The position numbers and the translations under genes are program-made. A stretch of 60,000 bases of DNA from Symbiodinium natans (taxonomy: Eukaryota > Sar > Dinophyceae > Suessiales > Symbiodiniaceae), in contig CAJNDS010002299.1 of assembly GCA_905221605.1 (NCBI GenBank), positions 348,001 to 408,000 of the forward strand. The letters run 5' to 3'. Positions 47,981-60,000 of this stretch are shown piece after piece; position 1 is the stretch's first letter, and every line of letters begins with the position of its first letter. Under the pieces are notes generated by a model. It had not been told where the DNA came from, made no database searches, and worked only from the letters and a program-made list of their open reading frames with translations.

Positions 47981-48435
47981 GCTCGCCCCGCGCTTCTGCC
48001 TGCGCTGCCCGCCCATGGGCGCAGCCCCTTAAAATAAGTAGTTCACTGCGCAGAATGTAAACGGCTCTGGGGGTCCCGAAGGGCGCACACGAGACAATGT
48101 CTGGCATATCACCGAAGACGTTTTCGTGATTGGCAGAGCTGCCGCTTATTCATAGCATAGGTACCAGTAATGTCGAATTTCATGAATAGCGGACGGTTGG
48201 GGTTGGCTCTACGCGAGCTACGCGGGCAACTCACGGAACCAGCGCAGAGAGCACTCCAAACGCAGCCCACAGCCCGTAAAAAACACAAAAAAACAAACAA
48301 AAAAATGCATGTCAAGAACTGCATGGCAGATGGTTCGGCTTGGCTCTACTCTACGCAACCACACTCACCTCACACCAGCACGGCGGCACACTAACCTTAG
48401 CCCGGAACCCTAACTCAAACAGGACGACAGCAACA

Positions 48436-48512
48436 GCGCCGCAGCAGCAGCAGCAGGAGCAGCAGGAGCAGGAGCAGCAGCAGCAGCAGCAGCGGCAGCA
48501 GCAGGAGGAGCC
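48436..48512 (+). repeat. CAG/GAG trinucleotide tract
   Basis: An imperfect run of GCAGCAG, GGAGCAG and CAGCAG triplets; it would code for poly-Gln or poly-Ser/Ala depending on frame, but no gene is supported around it. Confidence 0.85.
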
Positions 48513-50455
48513 TTTCTTGCACAGGAACACTATTTCGTTATCTTATCCCTCACAACCTGCCCGCCATCTTGCTCCCACACCCTAAACCGTGTGTTGCTTC
48601 CGGGCTGATGTGGCCTTTTGCCCAGAAACCAGTGAACCCTATTCTGAAAACATATGGTTTAGGCCCTCTGGCCGCTGGCTCAACCCTTCAGGTTTACATC
48701 TCATGGGTTTTAGGATGTTCACGGGTGTGGGGCGTGCTGTGGAGGGAGCGAAAGGCTCGGGAATGCAGCCCAAACAAATGCCTTTAATCCGCCTGGTTTA
48801 TGTGGATTCTAAGGCCCACTAGCCCATCCTGGGATGTTACCCCCTTCTAGGAACAGGGATTCGGGACTGTTAGTATAAGGGGGAACATCCCAACTGAAGG
48901 GGTCAAAGCAGCTCAAAGGCCAAAAATCGCACCTCCACTTCCTTCTCGTGCTCCTCTGCTGCTGATGCCATCTTGTCTGCCACCTGACATCTTGACTCAC
49001 GACAGGGTAGTGTCCCAGAACTTCTATTCAAAAGTGCGAGAAGCTCCAAGAACCGTGGCCCTGGAGCTTGAACTCCCACCGCGCAGTCGCGCAAGACTGC
49101 CAACAGCAACTGCTGTAATGAGGAGTAAAACCGGCATCTGGGCAGTTTCCTTCCTACATTAGGGTCCGTTTTTTGGGTACTCATGAAAAGCAGGCACCCC
49201 TTAAAAAGGGACCCCAAAGAGGGACCCTGATTTAGAGAACTATCTATCTGACTTCGTAATGTCAGGGCAAATGGCCTCGCAACACCACGCCGGCAAGGAC
49301 CCACATCCCAGCTTGACCCTCAAGAACTCTCGTTCAAGATTAAGGATAAGGGTGCTTCTTTATACTCGGTTGATTCAAGGATTAGGGCCTGAACAAGAAA
49401 TCCAAACGTCCGCTTCACCTGGGGCCCCGGCCACACCTGTCAGCACCGACAGGATCGCCTGGGTTTAAGGCTTCATAAGAGATGATGAGGCAGCCATTGT
49501 ACCCCTGAGGTAGCCTTCGTATCCCACACAGTACGTGGGACTGACAGTAAACATGCCTCTCACAACCAGGTCAGATGTATAACTGTGTAGGGAAATGCGG
49601 CTAGGGACCTATTGCCACAAACCCCATAAGTGTGCAACGAATGAAGGCTAAACATTGGGGCACAGCGATACAAGGTAGCTGTTCTTGTGGGCGGTTGACC
49701 CCGGAACTTCTTGTGTACAAAGATGTGCAAGAACCCTTGACCACATACAAAGAATCCTGGAACAGGTATGTGGCTTCCAAGACGACTAAAGTTAAGCTGC
49801 AATTAACAGGAAGCACCGCCACGTAATTAATTACACTGAGGCCATGGAGCAAAACTGGTGAAGATCATGTAGCCGGCCTGGGGCGCAGCACAAATGTGAA
49901 TGGTGCCGCCCAAATGGCATGCCACGCACAGTTGAGACCCGCAGCAGCAACAAGAATGCCACATCTTGCCAGGGCCTAAATCAAGACTCAAGCCTTGTAA
50001 TTATCCAGTTCGTGCTTGCGAAAACCATTCTTCTGCTTCTTCCATTCTCGTCTGCTCAGCCCAGCCACTGCGAAGATGAGAGTCGCTGGGTATGCATCGA
50101 AAAGGGGCTGCATGCCAGATGGGTCTCCGTTCATCGCCATGAACAAAACCCACATTGTCTTGCCTCGGGCAGTAGCTGGGGTTTATCTGGGGCAGCCGAC
50201 GCAGAAAACACCCTCATGTGTTGCTCCGCCCCGCTTGTCGGTTCATGCGCCTGAATGCATGAGCGGTTTAGGGCCTCTTTTTGGATTTCATCTTTGTCCT
50301 TTGTCACCTGGCCACTTCTTGTTGAAGCTTAGGATTACTCAAAAGGCTTCCGCCAGTGTCTTGTTCCGTGGCCAGGTGCTCGTGCAGCCTGTCGCAACAC
50401 CCACATGTGGCGAAGGTCTTTGGGAAGCTTAAGGCTTAAAGGGTCTCCCGGTTCC

Positions 50456-50664
50456 AAACCCTAAACCCTAAACCCTAAACCCTTATAAACCCTAAACCCT
50501 AAACCCCCCAAGCCTACGGAGGGCCAGGAAGGCGCGACTTTTACCTGGGAGTGCTCACAACTGCGACCTCGGGAAGTCGGCGATTACATGGCCTGGCGAC
50601 CGTTCGAAGAGACCAGCTGCTCGAGAAGATTTGTCATAGGGTTTAGGGTTTAGGGTTTAGGGTT
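50456..50664. repeat. Inverted telomere-type tracts flanking 130 bp
   Basis: AAACCCT repeats at 50456-50507 face AGGGTTT repeats at 50638-50664. The segment between them, of balanced composition, has no recognised feature. The arrangement is like that at 16356-16545. Confidence 0.8.
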
Positions 50665-51317
50665 ATATTGCATTGATGTGGGGGAAGTCCCGGAGTTTTG
50701 TACGAAGTAAGGTGCAGGGGCAGACAACACAGTGTGGTAGACATCGCGTGCACAACCCTATACTACTAGCAGTATCGGTTAAGGTAGTTCTGATACGGGC
50801 TCGGGTATACGTTGCACAAGAGTATTACGTTCAGGGGGCGATTTTAGCAACTGATTGTTCGTAACAGATGGCCTCTAACTCTCTAACTTACATATAACAT
50901 TTCTTTTTACTGATTCAATGCCTGGAATTGACAGCACTCTTATTTTCAAGCAAAGAAGGCTGCATAACGTAACTTTTGCAACTAGCATAGCTGGAGGTCA
51001 GTTCTACTCATGAACCTACCTATGCGGCTATAAATACACAAAAAAGGAAAAGCTGTCCTGCATGCTCTTCCCGTCCTTTTAAACAGGTGAACTTTATGTT
51101 GAACAACCCTAACTCACATGTTTACAGTTTGAACTTGGGGGGGGAACTAATATCTAATTCGTAAGGGTGTAATCCTATAAGATCTATTCTTCACTTGATT
51201 AATGGGGCCGTTGTAGTTGCAAGGCGCTGTTTCCTCTGGGAACCATGGTCTCCGACGGCTCGGTTGAAGCCAAATACATGTTATCTTTATACGGGAAGAC
51301 GGGTGGTAACAAAAAAG

Positions 51318-51411
51318 GTATATTATAGTATATATATATACACACATACATACATATGTATATGTAAAAATGCATGTGTATATACAATATGTATATATAT
51401 ATATATATGTA
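51318..51411. repeat. TA/TATG/CA microsatellite
   Basis: Alternating TATATA, CACATACATACATATG and TATATATATA runs. A shorter similar tract is at about 58663-58690. Confidence 0.85.
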
Positions 51412-54400
51412 ATATCGTTTTCCAACCCAGCTGGGGAGGAAAGAGGGTTTGGACTGGTTTCTGGAGCGTAGTATACAAGGTGGAGGATTCAGAATTTTGA
51501 ACTGGTCGCCCTACCACGAGCTTGGCGGCTTCTGGCAAAACCTGTCGGCAGCCCGCACAAAGCTGGACAATTTCTTCTTTCATGGCACGGGGCGCAGGTA
51601 AGCTTAAGATGGGATATTTGTTCTATCGGCATAGGCATCGGTCCTAAACCTGCCCCAATCTTTGGCCCAGAAGAGCCAGCTCACATGAAATTGTCCCAAG
51701 AATGCCTCGTGCCAGCACGAGGGCTTAAAGCCACGGCATCTCACAGGAAAGACAGGTAGTCCAAGCATGGACTGCGGGCGCGTTCACACCCAGCTTCCTG
51801 TGAAAGTCTGGAACCGTTCCTATCGAACTCTGCATGCCTTGGTCCTCTATCATCTTTCATGCCTATCTCTTGACATCTCTTGATGTGTTTTGAAAGCTGC
51901 ACACTTACAAGCAGTGGAGCAGCCGGGATGCATGGATGCACATAGATCATGGTAGTTTTGCATGTCCATAACTCCAAGGCAGGGCCAGCAGAAGCTCTGA
52001 GCGTGTGCTCAGAATCCGCCGTGTTTGTCTAAAGCCTTCTCTGGGCTCTGTGATGCAGAATCTGGGCCGGAGGGTCCTGAGGCTGAGCTGGGGGTAGTCC
52101 ATTCTTAGATTGGAAACCCATCATCTGCTGCTGGGGTCCGTATCTGCGTTGTCTGCCTATTTCGCGCCGCTATTTCTCTGCACACATGCAGGATCACACG
52201 AGTCGTGGGCACACTCGACTTGCCAACGGCCCCTCATCACTGGATAACTCTGTGACAGGTGGCCGATACGAGGAGACGTAGGTAACTAGTAGTGCATGTA
52301 CTGCATGTTGGAAGATGCTGCAGCATGCGAGCTGTCAATGCATGCAAGTCGAGTTGGCCACTGTTCTCGCGCGGCCTCTTTCAGCGTTCGTCCAGGGGAC
52401 GGGCTCACGCTCAGGATGACGTGCGCATGTCCTTCGCAGGTAGCAGGGTCCCTTCGTGCAGCTCTCAAACCAAGGGGCACACCAACACGCCTTCTCTCTC
52501 TTCTCCAAGTTGGAAAGCAGCCTCGCAGACTTGCCAGAACGAGAAACAGCGGCTACACTCGTGACTGACAGCCGTTTGAATTCTTGACATCTGCCAGGAC
52601 ACATGGTACTTCTGAAGGAGAGGTTCTTGGTCTTCTCGATGACCTCGACAAGAAGGAGGTCTACAACTTCGGGGCTATAGGATTACGAAGTAGTACTAGG
52701 ATTCATAGGGTTAGGGGCAGAATGAGTGGTGTGAAGACACTTAGAGGCTATTAAGAGGGTTGCAGGTCTGCGGCGGGGGTTCATTGGACAAACCGTTTGT
52801 AACCCAACTCGAACCCCTGGCTGAATGTGTAGCCGAGCTCTGACCTTCAGGCTGTTGCAGCTGTCACTAGAGTCCTCGTTTTTTCCGGGGTCCTATTCAT
52901 AAGAGCTTCAACTTTACAACGAAAATTTGCTAAACCCGGTCTCAGCCCCGGAACGCCAGAAGCAAAGATCTCAGAACGCTTTCCCCTACATCTTGTCCCC
53001 ACTCGGAACCCCTTGGTTCGAGCAGCCTGCTGGTAGACGCTGGGAGGTGCTTTGGACATCACCACGCGGCACTTCTCTGAATCGATTCGGGCATCGAGCT
53101 TGGCATTCTGGATCAACTTCACCTGATTCTCAACTTGAGGCAAAACTTCAAGCATCGTGCCACCAGGGACCAATTGCATACAAAGCGCCACTGAACCGTC
53201 CCACCCCCTCTCAGGTGCACGGTGGCTACAAAAGGCCCAAGTGCTGCATCCATAGTTACTGGGTCATAGCTGAAACTTTCCATCTTTCGCGAACCCTGTT
53301 GCGGTCCTTCCACGGTCCTTTGCGCACATGTTTGTGGCGTTCCGGAGCACGCTGCTAAGCTCGTTTTCGTGGGGCTCTGCGGCCCAGAGAGGGCCCGACG
53401 AACTGGAACTCGCAGAGGTTCGAGGTTTCGGGTTCGGGGCTGAAGCCTGGGAGTTCATGATTCGTGGTCGGGTGCAGTACAAGGGTTGGGCAAAGAACTT
53501 GGCACAAGAATTCACACTTCAAAGGGTCTGGGCCTTGATTTGAGCATGTATGAGCAAATGGGCCGCGAGCCTCTCGTCCCACGTCGCAGCCAAACACCAC
53601 CCCCGTTCAATAACACCGACTGATAGCATTCAGAAAGAACAGGAATGCTGTCCAACCATCGGTCGAAGCACAACGTGCCTGCACTGCAAAATGATACAAC
53701 GACTGCAGTAGTATTCGCGCATCGCTTTTCCGCAGAGACATGCTTCCGCAAGCCCTTCCTCATGCTTCCGCGATCTACGCACTTAACTTTTTGTTCACAA
53801 AGCAGCAACAGTACCCAGCTCGACTGCAGTAGAGACTTTGGGGGGGAGCGGGGAGCGATGCAGAAACCCATACTTCTTGTCAAAACGTCGCTTCTGCAGT
53901 GGCTGGGACTCCGGGACTCCGACGATCCACACCTCCGCCTCCTGACGCAAGGGCTTGGCACATGCACGTCCACATGACTAAACCTCAGGTGCCCATGGAA
54001 TTCACAAGGGCGGAAGTAGTAAAGTAGTTCAACAAGCCCCAGCCTGGGGTGCCTAAAGCCTTTGGATGCCAAGCTAGGATTTCAGGACTGGTGGGGACAG
54101 ACTTGGCATCTCCTCGGCTTCCATGTTCAGCTTGGAAGCGATCATGCCAATGTTGATGCACTGATGGATCCTTCACCATTGTCAGCTGCAAAGTAACCAA
54201 AGTAGCAAGCAGAAAAACTGACCAAAAAAAAACTCCCTCCCCCCGTGGATGAAGGAACGATCTGTTCGCAACATCGTGAACGCAAGCAGCGGGATCCTGC
54301 AGTAAGTCTCGAAGATCAGCAGCCGGGCATTCTCCTGCACATGAACATGCAGAATCCGGCTCCGCAAATGAGGGTCCACAAGCACCGGAAGTTGCAGAGA

Positions 54401-57400
54401 GAGTGGGCGCAGCGCACCCTGTGAGGGATGGTGGGTTTGTGTCACCTGCTATGCATTCCTGTCCTGAGGGCTTCTGAATGCTGCGAGATTTGTGCAAGAG
54501 GTCATCCTCTTAGCTCTTGAAGTTGGTTGGCCAACTATTGAGGCCCGAACTTGCTTGCGTTTGCTAAATTACATGTCCCCGGCCGTCTCGCCGCAAAGAT
54601 GGCATGGGGGTGTATGTGCCTGTCTCCAGCACTTAATGCCATTTCAATCCATTTCAGCCTCAAATGCAAAGCATGTTCCTTCAGACTTGTCCGGCCCCAT
54701 GGCTGGAAAAAAGAGAGAAAAGCGAGGGCACGCCGTGCCAGCTGTGTCTGTCTCCGCCAGCTCTTCAGTTCCTAGTGCATGCAGAGTTCCTGGCCTGGAA
54801 ATCTTGCCAATGGCGCATCAGGAAGTAGTCCACCTTGCACACTTTCTCCTTGGCCATGTCGACGAAATACAACTGTGCTCTGAGTCTCCCGGATGCATCG
54901 GTTTTGTACTGCGAACGAACGGGTGCTCTGGCTGTGGCCATTACTGTAATTTGCATTGCGTGCCATGTTGTGCATATAGCGGAGCGGGTGTGCCAAAACC
55001 GAGGCTCGCATTTCTGCAGCTCGTGTTGCGCCTCATCGAAATCCTTAGATTCTCGTGAAAGGACTGACTGCCTCATCCGATTGCGAAGCTGAAAAAGAGA
55101 GTGCTGCAAAGGTGGGAACTTGCCGAGCATCCATGTCCACGTACAGGGCCATCAGAAAACGCGTCACCGGATCGCTGTACACCTTACGATTGGCCAAGCA
55201 GTTTCAATTTCCGAGCTGGCTGACCGCCCTAAACCTGCTAGTCATGGACACAGAAGCATACGCTCCCAAATCTCTAATAAGCTCTGCTCAGTAGCAGCGT
55301 TTTCGTGCTGAATGATCCAGACAGTGTCCTTCAGGGAGTGAGGCGATTAAGCTGCTGGCCACGAACAAGTCTTACATTTGTAAGTGCTGCAGGCAAACAG
55401 TAACTGACATCCAAGGGGGTCAGGCCTTCATCAAGTGCTTGAGGCGCTTCTGCAGGATCAGGCAGGCGGCCACGTAGCGGAAGAGGTGAGGGCAGGAGAG
55501 CGAAATGCAGGACCTGAAAAAAACATCCCAGAAAGACATAATGTGAAGACCATGGCGCGAAAGAACCTAGAGTGCAATCTGCAAGTTGTTGCGATTCGTC
55601 CCAACTGGGCCGTGATTCAACCCTAGTGTTGGTCATTGTTGGTCGTATCTCTGCCGCCCAACACCACCGATGTCATTTCTGCGCTGAGCATAGCAAGCCT
55701 TGCTGACGGCAGTCCAAGATGACTGAGGCCGGGTCAGACTCTTCTCGTTCAGGAAGAAATCCAGCAGTTTGACCTCCACCTTCTCAGCCTGTGGACAGCT
55801 TATTCAGCTCATTTCTCAAAGAACATACCGTTGCCCCGGAAATTGAATCGGCTCATGAGCTGAACATCAAACGCAAGTCTCGGGTAGGCTGTCATGTTCC
55901 AGGCGTGCTTTCTGGAGGCGAAACCATAGAGTTTGCGCACAGAAGCCCTTCTTTCGCATTCCTGCTCTACAACGAGCCCTCCTAAAACTCTTTCGGGGGA
56001 ATCTGTAGAATCCAAGGAGCTGTAAAGATGGGGAACAGAGACCAGTGAAGCAACCAGGTCCGTTGCAGGAGCACCTCCTTCTTGGACATCTTCCTCAAAC
56101 ATCACCAGCACTTCAGGCATTTTTGAACCGTATGGGAAACACGTACACCGGCTGCCCCGAGCCGCGCAACAGAAGATGCTTGGTTTAGGGATGTTTACGG
56201 ATGTCGAGGGTATTGCCCCCCACCCGCCAAACCAGGGTTTGGTTGTTTTTTGGGGGGGGGCACGCACGGCGGCATCTCGCCGAAACAACGCGCTCTGACC
56301 ATTCCACGTTGACTCACATGTACCGGTACACAGGCAGAAAATGGACAGATGCATTAGACTGGACGGATGGGCACATACGGTATGTACGTGCAAAGAAAAA
56401 CACATGGTGATCTGTACGTGCATGAAAGTGCAGGTGTCGTGTTTCTGCAGATGCAGACAGCAGGTCCCTGTAGTCAGGGACAAGTGTCCTTGTTGCGTCC
56501 AAGCCGCGTGTTGTCCAGGAAGTCGTTAATTTTGAAGATCACGTCTACTGCACGTTCGGCTCCGTCGCTGGCCTCCCGGAGCCGGTGGTCAGTTCTCTCA
56601 ACTTAAGGTTCGTTTTTTCTGAAGAGATGGTTTCACCAGACCTTTCCTGAAAAAGGGCACCGCGCCTCCTCGAACTCACGGTTCCTGGGTATTGCAGGCG
56701 CTGCAGAAGGTGCACAGTGACTTGGAGCAGCAGCAGCTACCCTGCCAAAACTGAGACTTTTCTGCTGAAGACCACTTTCTTGCCCCATCAGCAAGGGGGA
56801 GCACGAGCAGATGCGACCGTGGACAAGGTGAGAGAATGAGATGGAAGAGACGTGAAGACTTGCAGTCTGGTGGCAAAATGAAAGATGCCAGCGTTCCCCA
56901 AATGCAGCTCACCTGCAGTTGGCGCTGTCCGCTGTAACACATCACACCCAGAGCCACGAGACATAGGCCAATACTATGTGGAAGCAGTTTAGGCTCAGCT
57001 GAGATCTTCCTAGCCAAGTTCGGCGATGTTCGGCGTGCGCACGTGTTGCTTTGGCAGACGGTGGCAACACCAGCACACCAAGGGGAGGATCTCTGGTGAC
57101 CCCGGCAAGTCTGGCCTGTTTGGAGGTCATCATAGGGCGCTCGGCATCCTCTGACGATCCAATATGAATCATGGGGGCTTTTGGGTCTCTATCACAGTAA
57201 CATACAGTAGCTATATCCCTTATGGAGCGTAGAAGCTGTGCCGGGCTTCTTGCTTATGGCCGCCATGTCGTGTCATCCGCAGTCCTGGGAGATCATCCGT
57301 CTGTAGTGCTTGAGGAGCTCGCCGCTCAAGGTGTAGTTCCCGCAGTCGTACTGCAGCTTGGCATAGTGCACCAGTCCTGCGCTCCCAACACGTCTTGTCC

Positions 57401-60000
57401 ACATGCAGTGATGACAGCTGTGACTGTCTACTTATGGGTCTATTCGGCCCTGGCAGTCCGTCAATGACGGACGGGTCGAGGCTGAAAGTGGAGCACAGCT
57501 CCTCGATGGACCTTGTGCAATCCAGCTGCGCCACTTCCACCGGCCACCACCAATTCAAGCAGTCACCCTACAACCAACGTGCAAGCCGCCGTGTCTCAAC
57601 TACTCCAGTCTTGGCTGAAGCTGCGCGCCCCCGCCACAAGGAGTGCAAAACCCAAGCGCCCAAATGCTGCCAGAAGTCTTGCACTTCGACACCTTCTCAA
57701 CCTGCTCCTCTTCCTGAGTGGCTGAGGCAACTGCCGCCAAGTTTACTCCGCTTCAACGCTGGCTTAGGAACATTCTGAGCACTGCTGGTTTGCTGAGTAC
57801 TCTCTAAGCTCGTGGCCTCCAGAATTTCCAAGAGCGGCAGAACCTATGCCAACGGGCACATCATCCGTACGCAGCCCAACTATGAATGTGCTACTGCTGG
57901 CCAGATGGTCAGGTCTTCATCTTAGCACTTTTAGGGCACCCTCAATGCATGCTGCCATGTTCCGACCGGTCCTCGAATAGCGATTTGAGCAGATGATCTG
58001 AAAAGATTCCCCGGCTAACCCATGCTGAGCACTTGTGCTCCGGAGCCCGTCATCACGACATCGGACTAATGCTGAAGGTCTCATGCCTCTATGCTGGCCC
58101 AGTCGGTCTCTCGTGGCGAAAATCAGGGGTCCCGCTTTTTGGGGTTCGAATCACAAGGATTATAGCACTTTGCGGTATATAAGGCCCACTTTTTTGAAGA
58201 AATACCCGTTTAGACTTTGCGCTGCCGGCCTTCTCTCTCGAAAGCTCCAGCTGCTGCAAGACCAGATCTCGCCTGGCTGCAAGGACGTACGCGGAACATG
58301 TCACACGCTGTTGCAGTAGCTCCCTTTCAACTGACTGTCGCATCTCATCCCAAACTTACTTCGCTTGCTGGTCCCAAGCCCAAAGCAGTTCTGATTCAAC
58401 GCCTGCCACATAACCACGGGCGCATGCGGACGCCCAAGTGAATCAGCGAGCCTGTCTATGAGCTCTTGGGGCTGCTCCTCTCCGATCATGGTGTAAGTCT
58501 CTAGGGCCCAGTCGATCATGTTCCTGAGTTTGATGCCCCTTCTGTCAGCTTTTTGAGAGCCAACAGAGACTGGAGCTTTAAGCCTTGTAACACAGCTGCA
58601 ACATGCCGTGGGCTACCAGTGTAAAAAATCAGGACTGTTCGAGGGATCTCTTCCAACTCTATGCTATATATATATATACACACATACGTATGAGATGTTA
58701 TGACATTATGATTTACAAAATAGCTCGACTACATTTAATAATAAGAACATACTATTGCAAGGTAATGCAATATGAAGTTGTATATTTATATATACATACG
58801 TCCTTATCAGTGAAGCCAGATTGCGTTTCTGCGAGCAGTGTCAGCTGCGCCCGCTGGATGGCCGTCTGGTTGTACAGGCCAGTCTCCTGTGCAGAAGGTT
58901 TACATTCCGTACAAACCAAGAAACCACCAAGCAACACAAATATCTTAGGGTGGGCTTGCCAGCGAAGGCGTTCTTCTCTGAGAATTGGCCACTCTACGAT
59001 TCGCCCCGCGTCCACAGGCTGCAGGACGCAGAAGCTATGCACACCTTTTGATCACGTAACGTGCCGAGCTTGATGCTTGATGTGAGCGTGATAAGCACGA
59101 GAACACATGTGGCCTTTCATGCCTTGAGCGTGACAAAGAACGAATGCCAAAGCATCCCCTCCTAAGCTAAACCTGGCGCCCGACCTGTGCGACGGCATTT
59201 GGGTTCTTAAGCCCAGAAACGAACAAACCAATTTCGAAACATTTTATAGACTAGCTTGGAACTGACAGTCTGCGGCCGACAAATTTTCCACAAGCCATAC
59301 ACAAGTGCTTAAGATACTTGCAACAGCATGGGTGCAAGAAGGAAGCTCGGGGCCTGGAGGAAGTTGAACACCGGGAAGATGAGATGTCTGTCCAGAAAGG
59401 GCACCATCCTGGCTGCTGACGCGGGCAGCAGGAAGGACGGGCCTAGACAATGAGCTAATGCGAACCTTGCATTGCAACGGGGAGAACATGATGAAGCTCG
59501 AGCAGGGCTGCGCAGGGTCTCGGGCGCAAAACACCTCCGAAACCCCTGGCTGCCAAACCAACGCCAGAAGCACTTCATCGACAGGTCGTACTCAACGTGC
59601 TCTTGCGCCTGCCTCGGCTCTTCGCGTTGCGCATGCCGCAGGGATGCTTTGCACTTGCTTGTAGGGGCATCGCAAGGACATGATGTGGACTTCATTAGCT
59701 TGGTCCGAGGTCGGCATCAAGCTGGCAATTCGGCGAACTCTTGATGGCCAAGCCCAAAAACCCCTCTGCACCAAGCCGAACTGCTCTAAAGTCATCCTCG
59801 GCGGCCTCTCCTCTTCCTGCTGTGTGGGGTCGCCAGCCATGGTCCTTCTGGCAGAACGAATGGAATCGTGGTGTGACTTAGTTCCTCTCAGTTTTTCTGA
59901 CCCAACTAACTAGACTGCTCTATGCCAGGGCAATGGTAGCCACATGTCAGACAGCAAGGGGGTCAAGCAAGGGGGTCAGTCTGTCAGAAAGCCTGTTTAA

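Larger units (their letters stand above)
47236..60000. other. Host DNA without a supported gene
   Basis: Short, overlapping open frames on both strands, none with a recognisable domain. Only simple and tandem repeats, listed separately, stand out. Exons of a host gene with long introns cannot be excluded. Confidence 0.55.

Noticed and set aside
1-60000. CRISPR arrays, rRNA and tRNA genes
   Set aside because: No regularly spaced identical repeats and no recognisable rRNA or tRNA sequence was noticed by eye; a tRNA could still be missed without a covariance search.

Overview
The window looks like a piece of a dinoflagellate nuclear genome, probably of the Symbiodiniaceae type. The flanks are about half GC, almost without convincing genes, full of low-complexity tracts and short runs of the TTTAGGG telomere-type repeat. 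They also carry an APE-type LINE of the kind common in such genomes. No rRNA, tRNA or CRISPR array was recognised. The species assignment is inference.

The centre is an integrated polinton-like virus (PLV/Maverick class), 13559-45139, bounded by 257-bp terminal inverted repeats. It has the hallmark set: protein-primed DNA polymerase B, packaging ATPase, double-jelly-roll major capsid protein, penton-like minor capsid protein, S74-chaperone fibre, and an rve-type integrase next to the right end. The body is AT-rich. The left arm (13.9-15.7 kb) is clearly more GC-rich and codes for two ubiquitin-like proteins. One of these has an LLGG-A junction and a C-terminal CaaX box. Other cargo: a class-3 lipase-like hydrolase, a putatively N-myristoylated small protein, several small zinc-finger and coiled-coil proteins, and a pair of related proteins sharing an N-terminal LRPTYxE motif. 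Two promoter classes are suggested: a 17-nt box (AGAAAAACTACTTAAAG) before the polymerase and the rightmost gene, and an AT-embedded TCTA 10-19 nt before about half of the other starts.

A second element is nested in the virus at 30577-40881, between two viral genes and on the opposite strand. It is a tyrosine-recombinase (DIRS/Ngaro/VIPER-like) retrotransposon with a textbook A1-ORFs-B1-A2-B2 split-direct-repeat layout (134-bp and 211-bp repeats, identical by eye, so young). It encodes an N-terminal zinc-binding protein, tyrosine recombinase plus CCCH finger, an HCX5R phosphatase-like domain, a gag-like CCCH protein, a C5-methyltransferase-like protein with a DUF4326-like tail, and RT-RNase H.

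Layout: 1-1277 low-complexity host DNA; 1278-5935 LINE broken by a stop and frameshifts (minus strand); 5936-13558 host DNA with no supported gene; 13559-45139 virus with the nested retroelement; about 45143-47235 a C-rich minisatellite abutting the right viral end; 47236-60000 host DNA with tandem repeats and telomere-type tracts but no supported gene. Most viral genes are open. The visible lesion is an in-frame TGA separating the fibre shaft from its S74 chaperone.
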